Position numbers and translations under genes: made by a program. DNA of 64,000 bases from Bradyrhizobium sp. NP1 (lineage in GTDB: Bacteria; Pseudomonadota; Alphaproteobacteria; Rhizobiales; Xanthobacteraceae). Positions 1-6,868 of the stretch are shown one piece after another (the first letter of the stretch is position 1; every line of letters starts with the position of its first letter). The stretch spans positions 3,946,001 to 4,010,000 of the forward strand of contig NZ_CP127385.1 in assembly GCF_030378205.1 (NCBI RefSeq), in the 5' to 3' direction. Under the pieces are notes generated by a model, which saw nothing but the letters and a program-made list of their open reading frames with translations, searched no databases and had not been told where the DNA came from.

Positions 1-247
1 CTGCCGTCTGCTGCGGCTCGTCCGACAGGCAGAAGGTGTACACATTCTCATAGGTCCGACCGAAGTCGCGGACCAGCACCTGGGTGATCGCCTCGAGCCC
101 CGTGGTGACGGGCGGAAATGAAATCACATCGGACTTGCTCGTCACCTCGAGCCGCGCCGAAGCGGCGAACGCGGCTTTCATCAGGTGCGGCCGGTTTTCG
201 TCCTTGGCGCGCAGATAGGTTTGGATGCTCAGGGCAGGATTTGACAC
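1..247 (-). CDS. NTF2/SnoaL-like hypothetical protein, partial
   Basis: A minus-strand reading frame stays open from a GTG at 245-247 to the left edge, so the C-terminus is missing. The visible protein begins VSNPALSIQTYL and continues through KDENRPHLMKAAF to FGRTYENVYTFCLSDEPQ. The pattern, an N-terminal helix followed by a strand-rich segment, resembles small NTF2/SnoaL-like alpha+beta proteins. No catalytic role can be read from it. The GTG start has no good ribosome-binding site in front of it; an ATG lies about 20 codons inside and could be the true start. The gene is divergent from atpC and separated from it by about 360 bases. Confidence 0.55.
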   Translation of the reverse strand, partial: MSNPALSIQTYLRAKDENRPHLMKAAFAASARLEVTSKSDVISFPPVTTGLEAITQVLVRDFGRTYENVYTFCLSDEPQQTA

Positions 248-528
248 GGGGGGAAGTCTCTGAACGGGTGGGCTCGCTGCCGGAGATCGCCGCCGTTGCA
301 GCGCCGGCGCGACGGATGGTTTCTCGCTTGATGGCTTCGGTCAGGTACTTTCAAAGCTCTTCAAAGTAAAGGGTTGATCCGACGCGTCTTCCGCGCGGCG
401 AATTTGCGGAAGATCCGACATGTCTGTCATGATCCCCCTCTAGGATAGGGATCACCTGATCCCGGGCCAGCAACGCCTGTTTGGCGCGTCGCGTCGGAAA
501 GTAGCTTGAATTCGCAGCAACCGTTCGA
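248..528. other. Intergenic region between the partial gene and the FixK box
   Basis: I see no convincing gene here. One short inverted repeat stands out: GGGATC at 448-453 and GATCCC at 458-463, separated by four bases. It may be an operator or chance. The useful signals lie just downstream, at 529-583. Confidence 0.4.
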
Positions 529-542
529 TTGATCTGGATCAA
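529..542. promoter_or_regulatory. FNR/FixK-type box (perfect palindrome)
   Basis: The sequence is TTGATCTGGATCAA, an exact TTGAT-N4-ATCAA anaerobox as bound by FNR and FixK2 family regulators. Its centre is about 73 bases before the atpC start codon. Class II FixK2 sites usually sit about 40 bases before the transcription start, which would put the start near 576 and leave a short leader. It could equally serve the divergent gene, but that start is about 290 bases away. Confidence 0.75.
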
Positions 543-569
543 GCTGGATTGTGGGATAGCGCGGTCATC

Positions 570-583
570 ATGATCGGGATCAA
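570..583. promoter_or_regulatory. Second, imperfect FNR/FixK-type box
   Basis: ATGATCGGGATCAA differs from TTGAT-N4-ATCAA by one base in the left half-site. It lies 41 bases (about four helical turns) downstream of the perfect box, just before atpC. If the first box activates, this one would overlap the expected transcription start and could modulate or repress. This is inference from position only. Confidence 0.5.
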
Positions 584-608
584 TCGGCGCCATCGGAGAG
601 AGTTCTAG

Positions 609-1019
609 ATGCCGTCCTTCCAGGTGTCGCTGGTGCGTCCGGATGCGCTGGTCTTTTCCGGTCAGGCCGACCAGGTCGACCTTCCCGGCGCCGAGGGCGA
701 TATGGGCGTGCTCGCCGGACATGCGCCGATCGTGACCATGCTGCGTCCCGGCATCGTGAAGGTCTTTGCCAGCTCACGCGACGAGGAGTTCGTCGTGATG
801 GGAGGTGTGGCCGAGTTTGCGCGATCAGACCTCACGATCCTGACCGAAGCCGCCGCGGCCATCGGAGAGTTCGACGTTGCCGGCCTGAAGGCCCAGATCG
901 AGGAGCGGGAGCGAAATCTGCCGACCGTGCCGATCGGCCAGGAGCTCGATCGCGAAATCGCGATGCTCGACCATTACAGGAGTCTGCACCGCTATTTGAC
1001 GGTGACGACCGCTGCCTGA
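609..1019 (+). CDS. atpC: F1Fo ATP synthase epsilon subunit, orphan paralogue
   Basis: The 136-residue product matches the bacterial epsilon subunit in length and layout. The N-terminal beta-sandwich (about 1-85) carries FSGQADQVDLPGAEGDMGVLAGHAP, shortened here: the core is LPGAEGDMGVLAGHAP. The C-terminal helical hairpin (about 88-136) carries GQELDREIAMLDHY. Epsilon sits on the central stalk and can inhibit ATP hydrolysis. Normally atpC follows atpA, atpG and atpD; none of those is adjacent here, so this is probably a second, separate copy. A zeta-subunit gene lies 490 bases downstream, and two FNR/FixK boxes lie upstream, suggesting oxygen-dependent expression. Whether it enters the housekeeping enzyme is unknown. 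Confidence 0.88.
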   Translation: MPSFQVSLVRPDALVFSGQADQVDLPGAEGDMGVLAGHAPIVTMLRPGIVKVFASSRDEEFVVMGGVAEFARSDLTILTEAAAAIGEFDVAGLKAQIEERERNLPTVPIGQELDREIAMLDHYRSLHRYLTVTTAA

Positions 1020-1098
1020 CGTGCCTTGAGCTGGATCAACAAGGGCAGCGACGACCCATGGATTGATGCGACGTAGTGAGCAGCAAAGGTGGTGTGCC

Positions 1099-1464
1099 AT
1101 GAACAGGATATTGCTTGCCGGTGGTATGCTGGTGTCGCTCCTTCCAACCGTCGCATCGGCGCAGCCTGCTAATCTGACGGGCGTCTATCGATGCGTTCAG
1201 ATGTGCCGGTCCGGACAGGTCGGCGGCTTGGCCTATGTCACGCAGAACGGCCCCAACCTGAATGTTCTGGATGAAGCAGGCATGCCGTCGCGGGCGTGGC
1301 CGGACTGGTATGCGCCGGCGACCCGGATCTGGGTCGAGAACCGCGACGAAGGAGCGGTCTATTCGCCAGACGCCATGCTTATTCAATTCGACAGGGGCAC
1401 CATTTGGCATCGTGACCTCGGACCTCCGCCACCGCCGCCAACAGCGGTGCGCCGCAGGCGATAA
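1099..1464 (+). CDS. Small exported hypothetical protein
   Basis: I chose the ATG at 1099 because it follows AAAGGTGG at a good distance and begins a clean signal peptide: MNRILLAGGMLVSLLPTVASA, with cleavage probably before QPA. The frame is also open from 1063. The mature part (about 100 residues) has a Cys pair in CVQMC, which could form a disulfide, several Trp residues, and a Pro-rich/Arg-rich tail. I do not recognise the family. It lies between the epsilon and zeta genes on the same strand, so it may share their transcript. Confidence 0.7.
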   Translation: MNRILLAGGMLVSLLPTVASAQPANLTGVYRCVQMCRSGQVGGLAYVTQNGPNLNVLDEAGMPSRAWPDWYAPATRIWVENRDEGAVYSPDAMLIQFDRGTIWHRDLGPPPPPPTAVRRRR

Positions 1465-1508
1465 GCGTCCGTCGTGACAAAACGTGTGAAGCAGCGGAGC
1501 GTGGCGCC

Positions 1509-1826
1509 ATGACGACCTTCGACAAGCGCGAGCAGGCTTTTGAAGCCCAATTCGTTCACGACGAAGAAGTACGCTTCAAGGCGGTGGCGCGATCCAACAA
1601 GCTGCTCGGCAACTGGGCGGCCGCGCTGCTTGGGCTGACGGGCGAGGCGGCCGCCGCCTATGCCAACGGGCTGGTCACAGCAGAGCTCGAGCATCAAAGC
1701 GGCGAGCAGACCCTGCGCGCGGTTTCCAAGGACCTCGCGGCCAAGGGCATCTCGCAGGCCGAGGTTGCCGCAAAGATGAGCGAGCTGCTGCACGTTGCGC
1801 TGGAGCAGATCAAGGCCGGCAACTGA
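1509..1826 (+). CDS. F1-ATPase inhibitor subunit zeta (DUF1476)
   Basis: The 105-residue protein starts MTTFDKREQAFEAQFVHDEE, which is the hallmark N-terminus of the alphaproteobacterial zeta subunit (formerly DUF1476). In Paracoccus denitrificans this N-terminal segment is the inhibitory region that blocks ATP hydrolysis by F1; a four-helix bundle follows. Length and helix pattern fit. The middle (NWAAALLGLTGEAAAAYANG) and C-terminus are recognisable but looser than the housekeeping zeta I remember. It follows the orphan epsilon gene on the same strand, so two F1 regulatory subunits sit in one locus. A separate housekeeping zeta elsewhere in the genome is likely but not visible here. Confidence 0.85.
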   Translation: MTTFDKREQAFEAQFVHDEEVRFKAVARSNKLLGNWAAALLGLTGEAAAAYANGLVTAELEHQSGEQTLRAVSKDLAAKGISQAEVAAKMSELLHVALEQIKAGN

Positions 1827-2128
1827 CGGAACAGCGCCAGGACGATCCTTTTTGGAACGCCACATCCTCATCCCATGACAGGCCAGGCGGGCTCGTCGAG
1901 CCTTGCTGATCTTTTCTCGTATCTTGTCTTGTATCTTGGCAGTTGCCCATTGCCCGGGCGCTCGCCGCAGCCATCCGACAGACGTGTCTGACACAGCGCG
2001 CCAACATGGGCCGCGACGCCCTCGCGCTTCGTTGAAAGTGCGTGATGAAATATTTCCCGAGGTTCCGCGCACTTGCTCCTAGGGAGTCGAGCTTCCTTTG
2101 GCTTCTGTCACCCATGTGGAGAAAACCA
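1827..2128. other. Intergenic region after the zeta gene
   Basis: No gene is supported. GGCTCG-T-CGAGCC near 1890-1902 is a short hairpin followed by a T-rich stretch, a weak terminator candidate for the zeta transcript. A GTATCTTG repeat occurs twice near 1920-1937. Confidence 0.35.
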
Positions 2129-2332
2129 ATGACCAAATTGACCTTCGTGTCGGCTGCTCTGATCGCGGCAGCCTTATTCACAACTCAGGTCGTGGCTGCC
2201 AGCAGCGATGTCGCGGCACGGCGCGCGACCAAGACCCTTACCATCGCGGATTGTGTGCGGGCTCCAAACGTCGGCGCGTTTGCCTCGGCTCCCTGGACTG
2301 TACCCCCTTGCATGCCCAACACGGCCAAGTGA
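2129..2332 (+). CDS. Small exported hypothetical protein
   Basis: The ATG at 2129 follows a GGAG at about ten bases and starts MTKLTFVSAALIAAALFTTQ, a typical signal peptide with cleavage probable after VVAA. The mature peptide is only about 45 residues. It contains two cysteines (DCVRAPN and PPCMPNTAK) that could form a disulfide, and a Pro/Trp segment (APWTVPP). I do not recognise a family. It stands alone between the zeta gene and the convergent SGNH-like gene. Confidence 0.6.
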   Translation: MTKLTFVSAALIAAALFTTQVVAASSDVAARRATKTLTIADCVRAPNVGAFASAPWTVPPCMPNTAK

Positions 2333-2569
2333 TACGTTCCCATAGCGACGAAGAGTTCGGGCTGGCAGATCTCGCCAGCCCGAACACCGGGGAGGGAACG
2401 CAAAGGCCGGAGCAGAAGTTTTTTCGTCGCGGCATCTCGTCGCCGCCGTCGTCCCTGTCGCCTGGCGATCGGCCGACGCCCCCATCAAATCGGCTTCAGC
2501 AGGTCGTGGACGTGGCCGGGCCGACGTGGATCGGAAGAGCAGCCTAGAACGAACCGAACAGCGAAATGA

Positions 2570-2593
2570 GGCCCCGCCGGTTCCTGGCGGGCC
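2570..2593. terminator. Bidirectional terminator hairpin
   Basis: GGCCCCGCC at 2570-2578 pairs with GGCGGGCC at 2586-2593 with one bulged base; a T-rich run follows on the plus strand and a shorter one on the minus strand. It lies four bases beyond the stop of the minus-strand SGNH-like gene and downstream of the plus-strand gene ending at 2332, so it probably serves both. Confidence 0.6.
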
Positions 2594-2596
2594 TTC

Positions 2597-3508
2597 TTAT
2601 GGATGAACCCTTGCTGGGATGTTCCTCAACGTGGGGGCCTCTGACGGCTCGCCGATAGCCTGCTCGATCGCCCTGGCCGCCAGTACTGCGGATCGTTCAT
2701 CAAAATGCGCTCCATCCGGCCATCGCAACTCACTTTTTGCGATCGTTAGATGGAGCCATTCATGCGGATCGCCGAAACGGCTCAACGCGATGCGCCGCGT
2801 ATCCAGGGCAACCCGCGTTTGATCCAACTGGTCTGGGTAAGGCAACTCAAACAGCAACACCCGCGCGCCCAGGCCTCGAGCGGAAGACACTAATTTGGCA
2901 AGCTGATCGACGTTCTTCTGCAAAAGGACGCTCGCATCCTGGCCGTATGCTTTAGTGAGCCGATCGAGATACACTTGGTTGTCGTATTCCTGTGGCGCCT
3001 CTTTCAGGACCCGGTCAGCATCCGCCATTGAACGGACTCGATTGACCGGGGCGTGATTCCAGTTTTCGTAGGCGGCATGGGCCATCCGAACTGGGCGAAA
3101 AAAGAAATCGTGTCCCTGGGTTGCAAAATTTTCAACAAGGGTCTCGTCCGCGACGTTGGACAGCAAATTTGTTTCGATAAGAATGGTCTTGGGAGGGCTC
3201 TGCGGGGTCAGCAGGATGATCCGCAAACCTGTTAGAGGAGACCCGCCGAGGATCCCGAGGTTCGTTACGCGCAAAGTAGCAAAGTACTGTTCTTTGATTC
3301 GCGCCGTAAGAGAGCTTCCGAGCAGGACAACGTCAGGGTTCGGCTCACTTAGGTATCGATTGAGTGCGAAAAGGGAAGCGTCTCGTACGGTTGTTGGCGG
3401 CGCCTGCACCCTCGGCAGCCAGGGCTTGGCGGCGGCACAGAGTAGCAAAGCCGATGCTGCCGCAAAGGCACATTTCACAAGCCATCGAAGGTTGGACGCA
3501 TTGATCAT
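2597..3508 (-). CDS. Membrane-anchored SGNH/GDSL-like protein
   Basis: The protein (about 303 residues from the ATG at 3508; the frame is open to 3547) has an N-terminal hydrophobic segment around residues 8-27 that would anchor it in the inner membrane. The rest looks like an SGNH-fold domain: DVVLLGSSLTARI supplies the nucleophile block (GSS), and DGAHFDERS near the C-terminus supplies the Asp-x-x-His pair. A Gly-Gly (LGILGGSP) may serve the oxyanion block. The family includes esterases and polysaccharide O-acyl-modifying proteins. No polysaccharide genes are adjacent, so the substrate is open. It is the last host gene before the integrated element. Confidence 0.6.
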   Translation of the reverse strand: MINASNLRWLVKCAFAAASALLLCAAAKPWLPRVQAPPTTVRDASLFALNRYLSEPNPDVVLLGSSLTARIKEQYFATLRVTNLGILGGSPLTGLRIILLTPQSPPKTILIETNLLSNVADETLVENFATQGHDFFFRPVRMAHAAYENWNHAPVNRVRSMADADRVLKEAPQEYDNQVYLDRLTKAYGQDASVLLQKNVDQLAKLVSSARGLGARVLLFELPYPDQLDQTRVALDTRRIALSRFGDPHEWLHLTIAKSELRWPDGAHFDERSAVLAARAIEQAIGEPSEAPTLRNIPARVHP

Positions 3509-3905
3509 GCCGATACTGGAAAACGGCGCCAGGATGACGTCACCCATAATGCGCCGTCGCCAGAGCCGATTTCTGCGCGACGGCTCCCCAGCCCTGTCGT
3601 CGAATGACTATCGCCTTGAGGCCAGGTTAAGTTGTTATTCTTGGCCACGCCATCTGTCGCAGGCCGGCTTGTTGATAGCTGCATGAGCCCGAGCAGTTAG
3701 TGCCGCGCCGAGCAATCTGTAAAGAGCGACTCGACGGAGCCACCGACGCAGGCCCGCGACTCCTCAAGCCCGGCGACCAGCTAGAAGGCGCCAGCAACGA
3801 ACAGCATCACGTCGAAGCAAGTCCAAAACGCAAGTCCAAAACGATTGTGCGTTTGATTGTACGCAGGCTTGAAAACGGCAAAAAGCTTAATGCTTTCAAT
3901 GGTCT
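3509..3905. other. Intergenic region between the SGNH-like gene and tRNA-Ser
   Basis: I see no supported gene in these about 400 bases. The right part is the 3' flank of the minus-strand tRNA gene and presumably holds its terminator, but I could not identify a clear hairpin with a T-run. Confidence 0.35.
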
Positions 3906-3995
3906 TGGCGGAAGGGGTGGGATTCGAACCCACGGTACCCTTGCAGGCACGCCGGTTTTCAAGACCGGTCGATTAAACCACTCTCGCACCCTTCC
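3906..3995 (-). tRNA. tRNA-Ser(TGA), hybrid gene rebuilt at the attL junction
   Basis: On the minus strand the 90-base gene folds as a class II tRNA: acceptor GGAAGGG/CCCTTCC, discriminator G, encoded CCA at 3906-3908, T-arm with GTTCGAATC, a long variable arm, and anticodon loop CTTGAAA (anticodon TGA). The D-stem is CGA/TCG. The displaced copy of the 5' half at 27787-27825 has the usual GCC/GGC D-stem. The 3' half (3906-3969) is therefore host DNA and the 5' half, with its promoter, comes from the element. Pairing is preserved in all stems, so the gene should be functional. Confidence 0.93.
3957..3969. repeat. attL core
   Basis: TTTCAAGACCGGT inside the tRNA-Ser gene is identical to 27787-27799. 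To its left the sequence is the normal tRNA 3' half; to its right it is the element's substitute 5' half. Confidence 0.88.
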
Positions 3996-4050
3996 AACCG
4001 ATTGAAATCGCTATCTTATTGGGTAATGCGCGATTTCTGAAAAGACGCCG

Positions 4051-4073
4051 TTGCTACCCTTTTGCTACCCAAC
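4051..4073. repeat. Arm-type integrase repeats, left end
   Basis: Two tandem copies of TTGCTACCC separated by two or three bases, ending in CAAC, lie about 90 bases inside the left junction and overlap the last codons of the integrase gene. A nearly identical pair lies at 27641-27662 in the same orientation. Tandem short repeats at both element ends are what the N-terminal domain of tyrosine integrases binds. Confidence 0.65.
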
Positions 4074-5231
4074 GTCTTTCGCGCGCTTGTTTATGGCCGT
4101 GCGCAGGGCGTCGTCAACCGCCGTGGCGGCTTCGCCCTGCATGTTCGGCATCAGGTGGCTGTAGATGTCCATCGTGATCGCAATCGAGGAATGGCCAAGC
4201 CGTTCCTGAACGATCTTGGGATGGACCTTCGCGGCGAGCATGTGGCTTGCGTGGCTGTGCCTCAGCTTGTGCAGGGTAACGCCCCATTCCTTTAGGAACG
4301 CCGACATGACGTGCGTCAGGCTCCGCGGCTGGACGGGGTCGCCGTCGGCCTTCGTTACGACGTGCCAACCATCATCAACCCTGACGCCAAGCCGCAGCAG
4401 TTCCTGAGCCTGCGTCAGCCGCCAGCGGCGCAATTCTTCCACGGCAAGGGAGGGAAGGGCGATCGTCCTGATCTTGCCGTTCTTGGCTTCCTTCTCCCGG
4501 ATTTCGCCGGCGTCCGTTTGCTCAGTGCTGGCGACGACCGCCAGCTGGCCGTTGTCCAGATCGATCGCGCGCCAGCGCAGGGCGGTAATCTCGCCCCGGC
4601 GCAGTCCGCACAGGCTTGCCAATACCAACGGGATGAATAGCCGCCGCTCGCGCGCGGCGTCGAAAACGGTCGCCGTGGTCGGCGCGTCGATCGTGACGAC
4701 CGGCTTCCGTTCGATCTTTGGCCGGTCCCGCTTTTCGAGCAGCGCGGCCGGGTTGCGGGCGATCAGCTTCCAGCGCTCCGCTTGCGACAGCGCTTCGTAA
4801 AGCGCCCGATGAATGTGATGCACCGTACGCGGCGCCAAGCCGCCCTTGCCGTCGCGGCGACCGCTTTCCAGCAGCTTGGCGTAAGCCTCGCTGATTTCGA
4901 TCGGTTGCAGTTTCGACAGCAACTTCGCGCCGAGGAACGGCGTGAGGTTTTTGTTCAGCAGATCGCCGTACCGTTCATGCGTGCGGGGGGAGACGTTTGG
5001 CTTGATGTGGTTCAGCCAGCGCCCGAAGAACTGCAACAGGGTAAGCTTGGAAGGTTCGACGTAGGCGCCGCCCTTCATTTCAGAGATTAGACGGGCGCAC
5101 TCGATTTGCGCCTGTCGCTTTGTGCCCTTGTAGGAATGCCATTTCCGCTTCCGCTTGCCTGTCGCCGGATCGCGCTGGTCAAGGATGATCGCCCAATGGC
5201 CCGGTGAGCGTTCACGGATCGAACCCTTCAT
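4065..5231 (-). CDS. Tyrosine recombinase/phage integrase
   Basis: This 388-residue protein has the usual three parts: an N-terminal arm-binding domain (about 1-55, MKGSIRERSPGHWAI), a core-binding domain (about 65-165, LQFFGRWLNHIKPNVS) and a catalytic domain. Catalytic signatures are the first Arg in LCGLRRGEITAL, the second His-x-x-Arg in LHKLRHSHAS, the LGHSSI box, and the nucleophile Tyr in MDIYSHLMP. Its gene lies directly inside the left junction and its 3' end overlaps the left arm repeats. Its start overlaps the stop of the upstream gene by four bases (ATGA), so the two are translationally coupled. It should catalyse integration at the tRNA-Ser anticodon loop. Confidence 0.95.
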   Translation of the reverse strand: MKGSIRERSPGHWAIILDQRDPATGKRKRKWHSYKGTKRQAQIECARLISEMKGGAYVEPSKLTLLQFFGRWLNHIKPNVSPRTHERYGDLLNKNLTPFLGAKLLSKLQPIEISEAYAKLLESGRRDGKGGLAPRTVHHIHRALYEALSQAERWKLIARNPAALLEKRDRPKIERKPVVTIDAPTTATVFDAARERRLFIPLVLASLCGLRRGEITALRWRAIDLDNGQLAVVASTEQTDAGEIREKEAKNGKIRTIALPSLAVEELRRWRLTQAQELLRLGVRVDDGWHVVTKADGDPVQPRSLTHVMSAFLKEWGVTLHKLRHSHASHMLAAKVHPKIVQERLGHSSIAITMDIYSHLMPNMQGEAATAVDDALRTAINKRAKDVG

Positions 5232-5779
5232 GATGATCCCCCATCGCTGAGAAGCAAACGAATTTCTTGTATGGCGCCGTCGGGAAGTTCAGCGCTGACG
5301 AGAAGTCGATCGTCCCGGCCCCGATCGGATGATCGCTTGAATTCGCTCCACCCCTGACCGCGCTTAGGCCACGAGAAAAAGATAGATGCAGCGGGCTCAG
5401 CGCGAGAGACGTGTACCGCGTTGTGGATGACGCGCCCGGGCTTGGAGGTGGGAGCCGCCGGGGACAAAATGAGACTTAATGCATCCTTGAAGACAGTTGC
5501 GCCTGTCCACGGACAGCGATCCTTCTTGCCGTCGATGAAGGGCGCGAGAGCCAGCTTACGAACGCGGTCGTCGTCGGCCTGTCGGTCCGTCGCCATCACT
5601 GCGATCACCAGCAGTGCGACGTTTTCCGGGGTCGCGGGGGCGCCGCTTCCGCGGCCGCGCCCCTGCGGCGTCGGCAGCATGCCCATACGAACCAACGCCT
5701 TTTGCCGTTCGTACAAACTCTTCTCGGTGAGGCCGAATATAGGCGCTAGAGCCGGGATCAGACTATGCAGACTGTTCAT
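5228..5779 (-). CDS. Hypothetical phage protein coupled to the integrase
   Basis: From the ATG at 5779 the product has 183 residues (MNSLHSLIPALAPIFGL); a start at 5794 (MVGPVM) is equally possible, and the frame is open to 5920. The N-terminal part (LTEKSLYERQKALVRMGML) looks like a helical DNA-binding or dimerisation segment; a Gly/Arg-rich linker follows (GRGRGSG). The rest shows no motif I recognise. The gene precedes and overlaps the integrase gene, and its promoter region holds the 21-bp inverted repeat shared with the divergent helix-turn-helix gene. A regulatory or recombination-directing role is plausible but unproven. Confidence 0.6.
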   Translation of the reverse strand: MNSLHSLIPALAPIFGLTEKSLYERQKALVRMGMLPTPQGRGRGSGAPATPENVALLVIAVMATDRQADDDRVRKLALAPFIDGKKDRCPWTGATVFKDALSLILSPAAPTSKPGRVIHNAVHVSRAEPAASIFFSWPKRGQGWSEFKRSSDRGRDDRLLVSAELPDGAIQEIRLLLSDGGSS

Positions 5780-5799
5780 GACAGGACCGACCATACCTT

Positions 5800-5871
5800 T
5801 TTTTTGTAAAATGCAAAATAGAAATTGCCTGCAAGGACCAAATGCCACTATATTTTGCAAATCACAAAAAA
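5800..5871. promoter_or_regulatory. Divergent operator with a 21-bp inverted repeat
   Basis: The left arm at 5800-5820 and the right arm at 5851-5871 are inverted copies matching at 18 of 21 positions; both contain TATTTTGCA followed by an A-rich end. The arms are 30 bases apart and centred between the divergent genes ending their starts at 5779-5794 and 5883. The region is the most AT-rich in the element. It is the expected site for the element's lysogeny or excision switch, perhaps bound by one of the two flanking gene products. Confidence 0.7.
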
Positions 5872-5882
5872 GGCTTTCAGCA

Positions 5883-6086
5883 ATGTCAAAAGAGCAGGGC
5901 AACCTAAACGACGACAGCACGCTTACGATGACCGTTCCGGAGGCTGGCGCGCTGCTCGGGCTAAATCGAAATGCCAGCTACGCCGCGGCCGAGCGGGGCG
6001 AGATACCCACCATGCGGTTCGGCAAGCTCTTGCGCGTGCCGAAAGCGGCGTTCCGCCGGAAGCTTCAGGAAGCTGGCGCCCTTTGA
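5883..6086 (+). CDS. Excisionase/MerR-like helix-turn-helix protein
   Basis: The 67-residue protein has the layout of the excisionase (SinI/MerR-like) helix-turn-helix family: TVPEAGALLGLNRNASYAAA for the recognition helices, then a wing-like RFGKLLRVPKAAFRRKL. Such proteins bind att or operator DNA and direct excision or repress phage promoters. It faces away from the integrase operon across the 21-bp inverted repeat. The ATG at 5883 follows AAAAAGG at a workable distance. Confidence 0.75.
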   Translation: MSKEQGNLNDDSTLTMTVPEAGALLGLNRNASYAAAERGEIPTMRFGKLLRVPKAAFRRKLQEAGAL

Positions 6087-6236
6087 TTTCCTTTGCGCCG
6101 CGCGGTCGCGACAGCCGCCGGCGCCTACGCGCCGCCCGGATGTACGGCGGCGCACCGGCGGCGCGCTGGGGTTTCCGTTCCTTTCCTCGGCGCGCCGCCA
6201 ACCAAACCGCCTCCAATCAGCTGAAGGCCGTGACCA

Positions 6237-6509
6237 ATGACGCACTCCGACGCCGTTCCTTCCGCGCAGATCGTCGCCTTTCCGTCGGCCCGGCATCGCC
6301 GGATTGTTAGCTTCATCGCGACCGAAATGCGGAAGAAGCCCTCTGCCGAAGATGCAGAGGAATACCTGATCGACCACCTTGAAATCGAATGGAGCCGGCT
6401 CGCCGGTCTGGGCGTCGCCGATGATGCAATCGAATTGCACTGCCGCGCCTTTGCGAAGGCGGCTTGGCAGATCGTGTTTAAAGACGTCCAGGCATGGGGG
6501 GTAGCGTGA
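6237..6509 (+). CDS. DUF6074-like small phage protein
   Basis: The 90-residue product has the pattern I associate with DUF6074: a short N-terminal IVAFPSARHRRIV motif, then two helices (EEYLIDHLEIEWSRLAGLGVADDAIE) and a C-terminal helix. No enzyme motif is visible. It starts a run of overlapping plus-strand genes: its stop overlaps the GTG start at 6506. Such proteins are common in Rhizobiales prophages and their function is unknown. Confidence 0.6.
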   Translation: MTHSDAVPSAQIVAFPSARHRRIVSFIATEMRKKPSAEDAEEYLIDHLEIEWSRLAGLGVADDAIELHCRAFAKAAWQIVFKDVQAWGVA

Positions 6510-6868
6510 CAGAAAGATCAGTGGTGTCGCGCGTTGTGCGCGACGCCCGGCGTGAAATGGCGCCGGCCTCTCGAAACGACGATCAACAGCGACTGCACAT
6601 TCAAATCGCCGATCCGAAAGCCAAGGTTATGCTTCTGCCCGGCCGCTTCCGCGGCTCGGATTACATCAAACGCCACGTCGAATACGTTTTGACGCGGGAC
6701 GCTGAACAAGGCGAACAGCACGTTCGCCGAAATCTCGGCGCCATCCGGCGCACACTTGAGGAAATGGGCGTCGATCAAGCGGCGATCGACGCAGAAGTCC
6801 GGTCGATCGAAAGTTCGGTTCGCGCCGAAATCTGGCGGCAGGTCTTGTTGCCCGGCGGTGACCGATGA
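6506..6868 (+). CDS. Hypothetical phage protein, DUF6074-like C-terminus
   Basis: I prefer the GTG at 6506 (VTERSVVSRVV), which overlaps the previous stop as GTGA and follows a G-rich site; an ATG at 6494 in the same frame would add four residues. The C-terminal half (RRNLGAIRRTLEEMGVDQAA, then EIWRQVLLPGGDR) has the same two-helix pattern as the preceding protein, so the two may be distant paralogues. Function unknown. Confidence 0.55.
   Translation: MTERSVVSRVVRDARREMAPASRNDDQQRLHIQIADPKAKVMLLPGRFRGSDYIKRHVEYVLTRDAEQGEQHVRRNLGAIRRTLEEMGVDQAAIDAEVRSIESSVRAEIWRQVLLPGGDR

Noticed and set aside
448..463. GGGATC-N4-GATCCC as a regulatory site
   Set aside because: Too short and common in high-GC DNA; it does not match the FixK consensus and is far from both starts.
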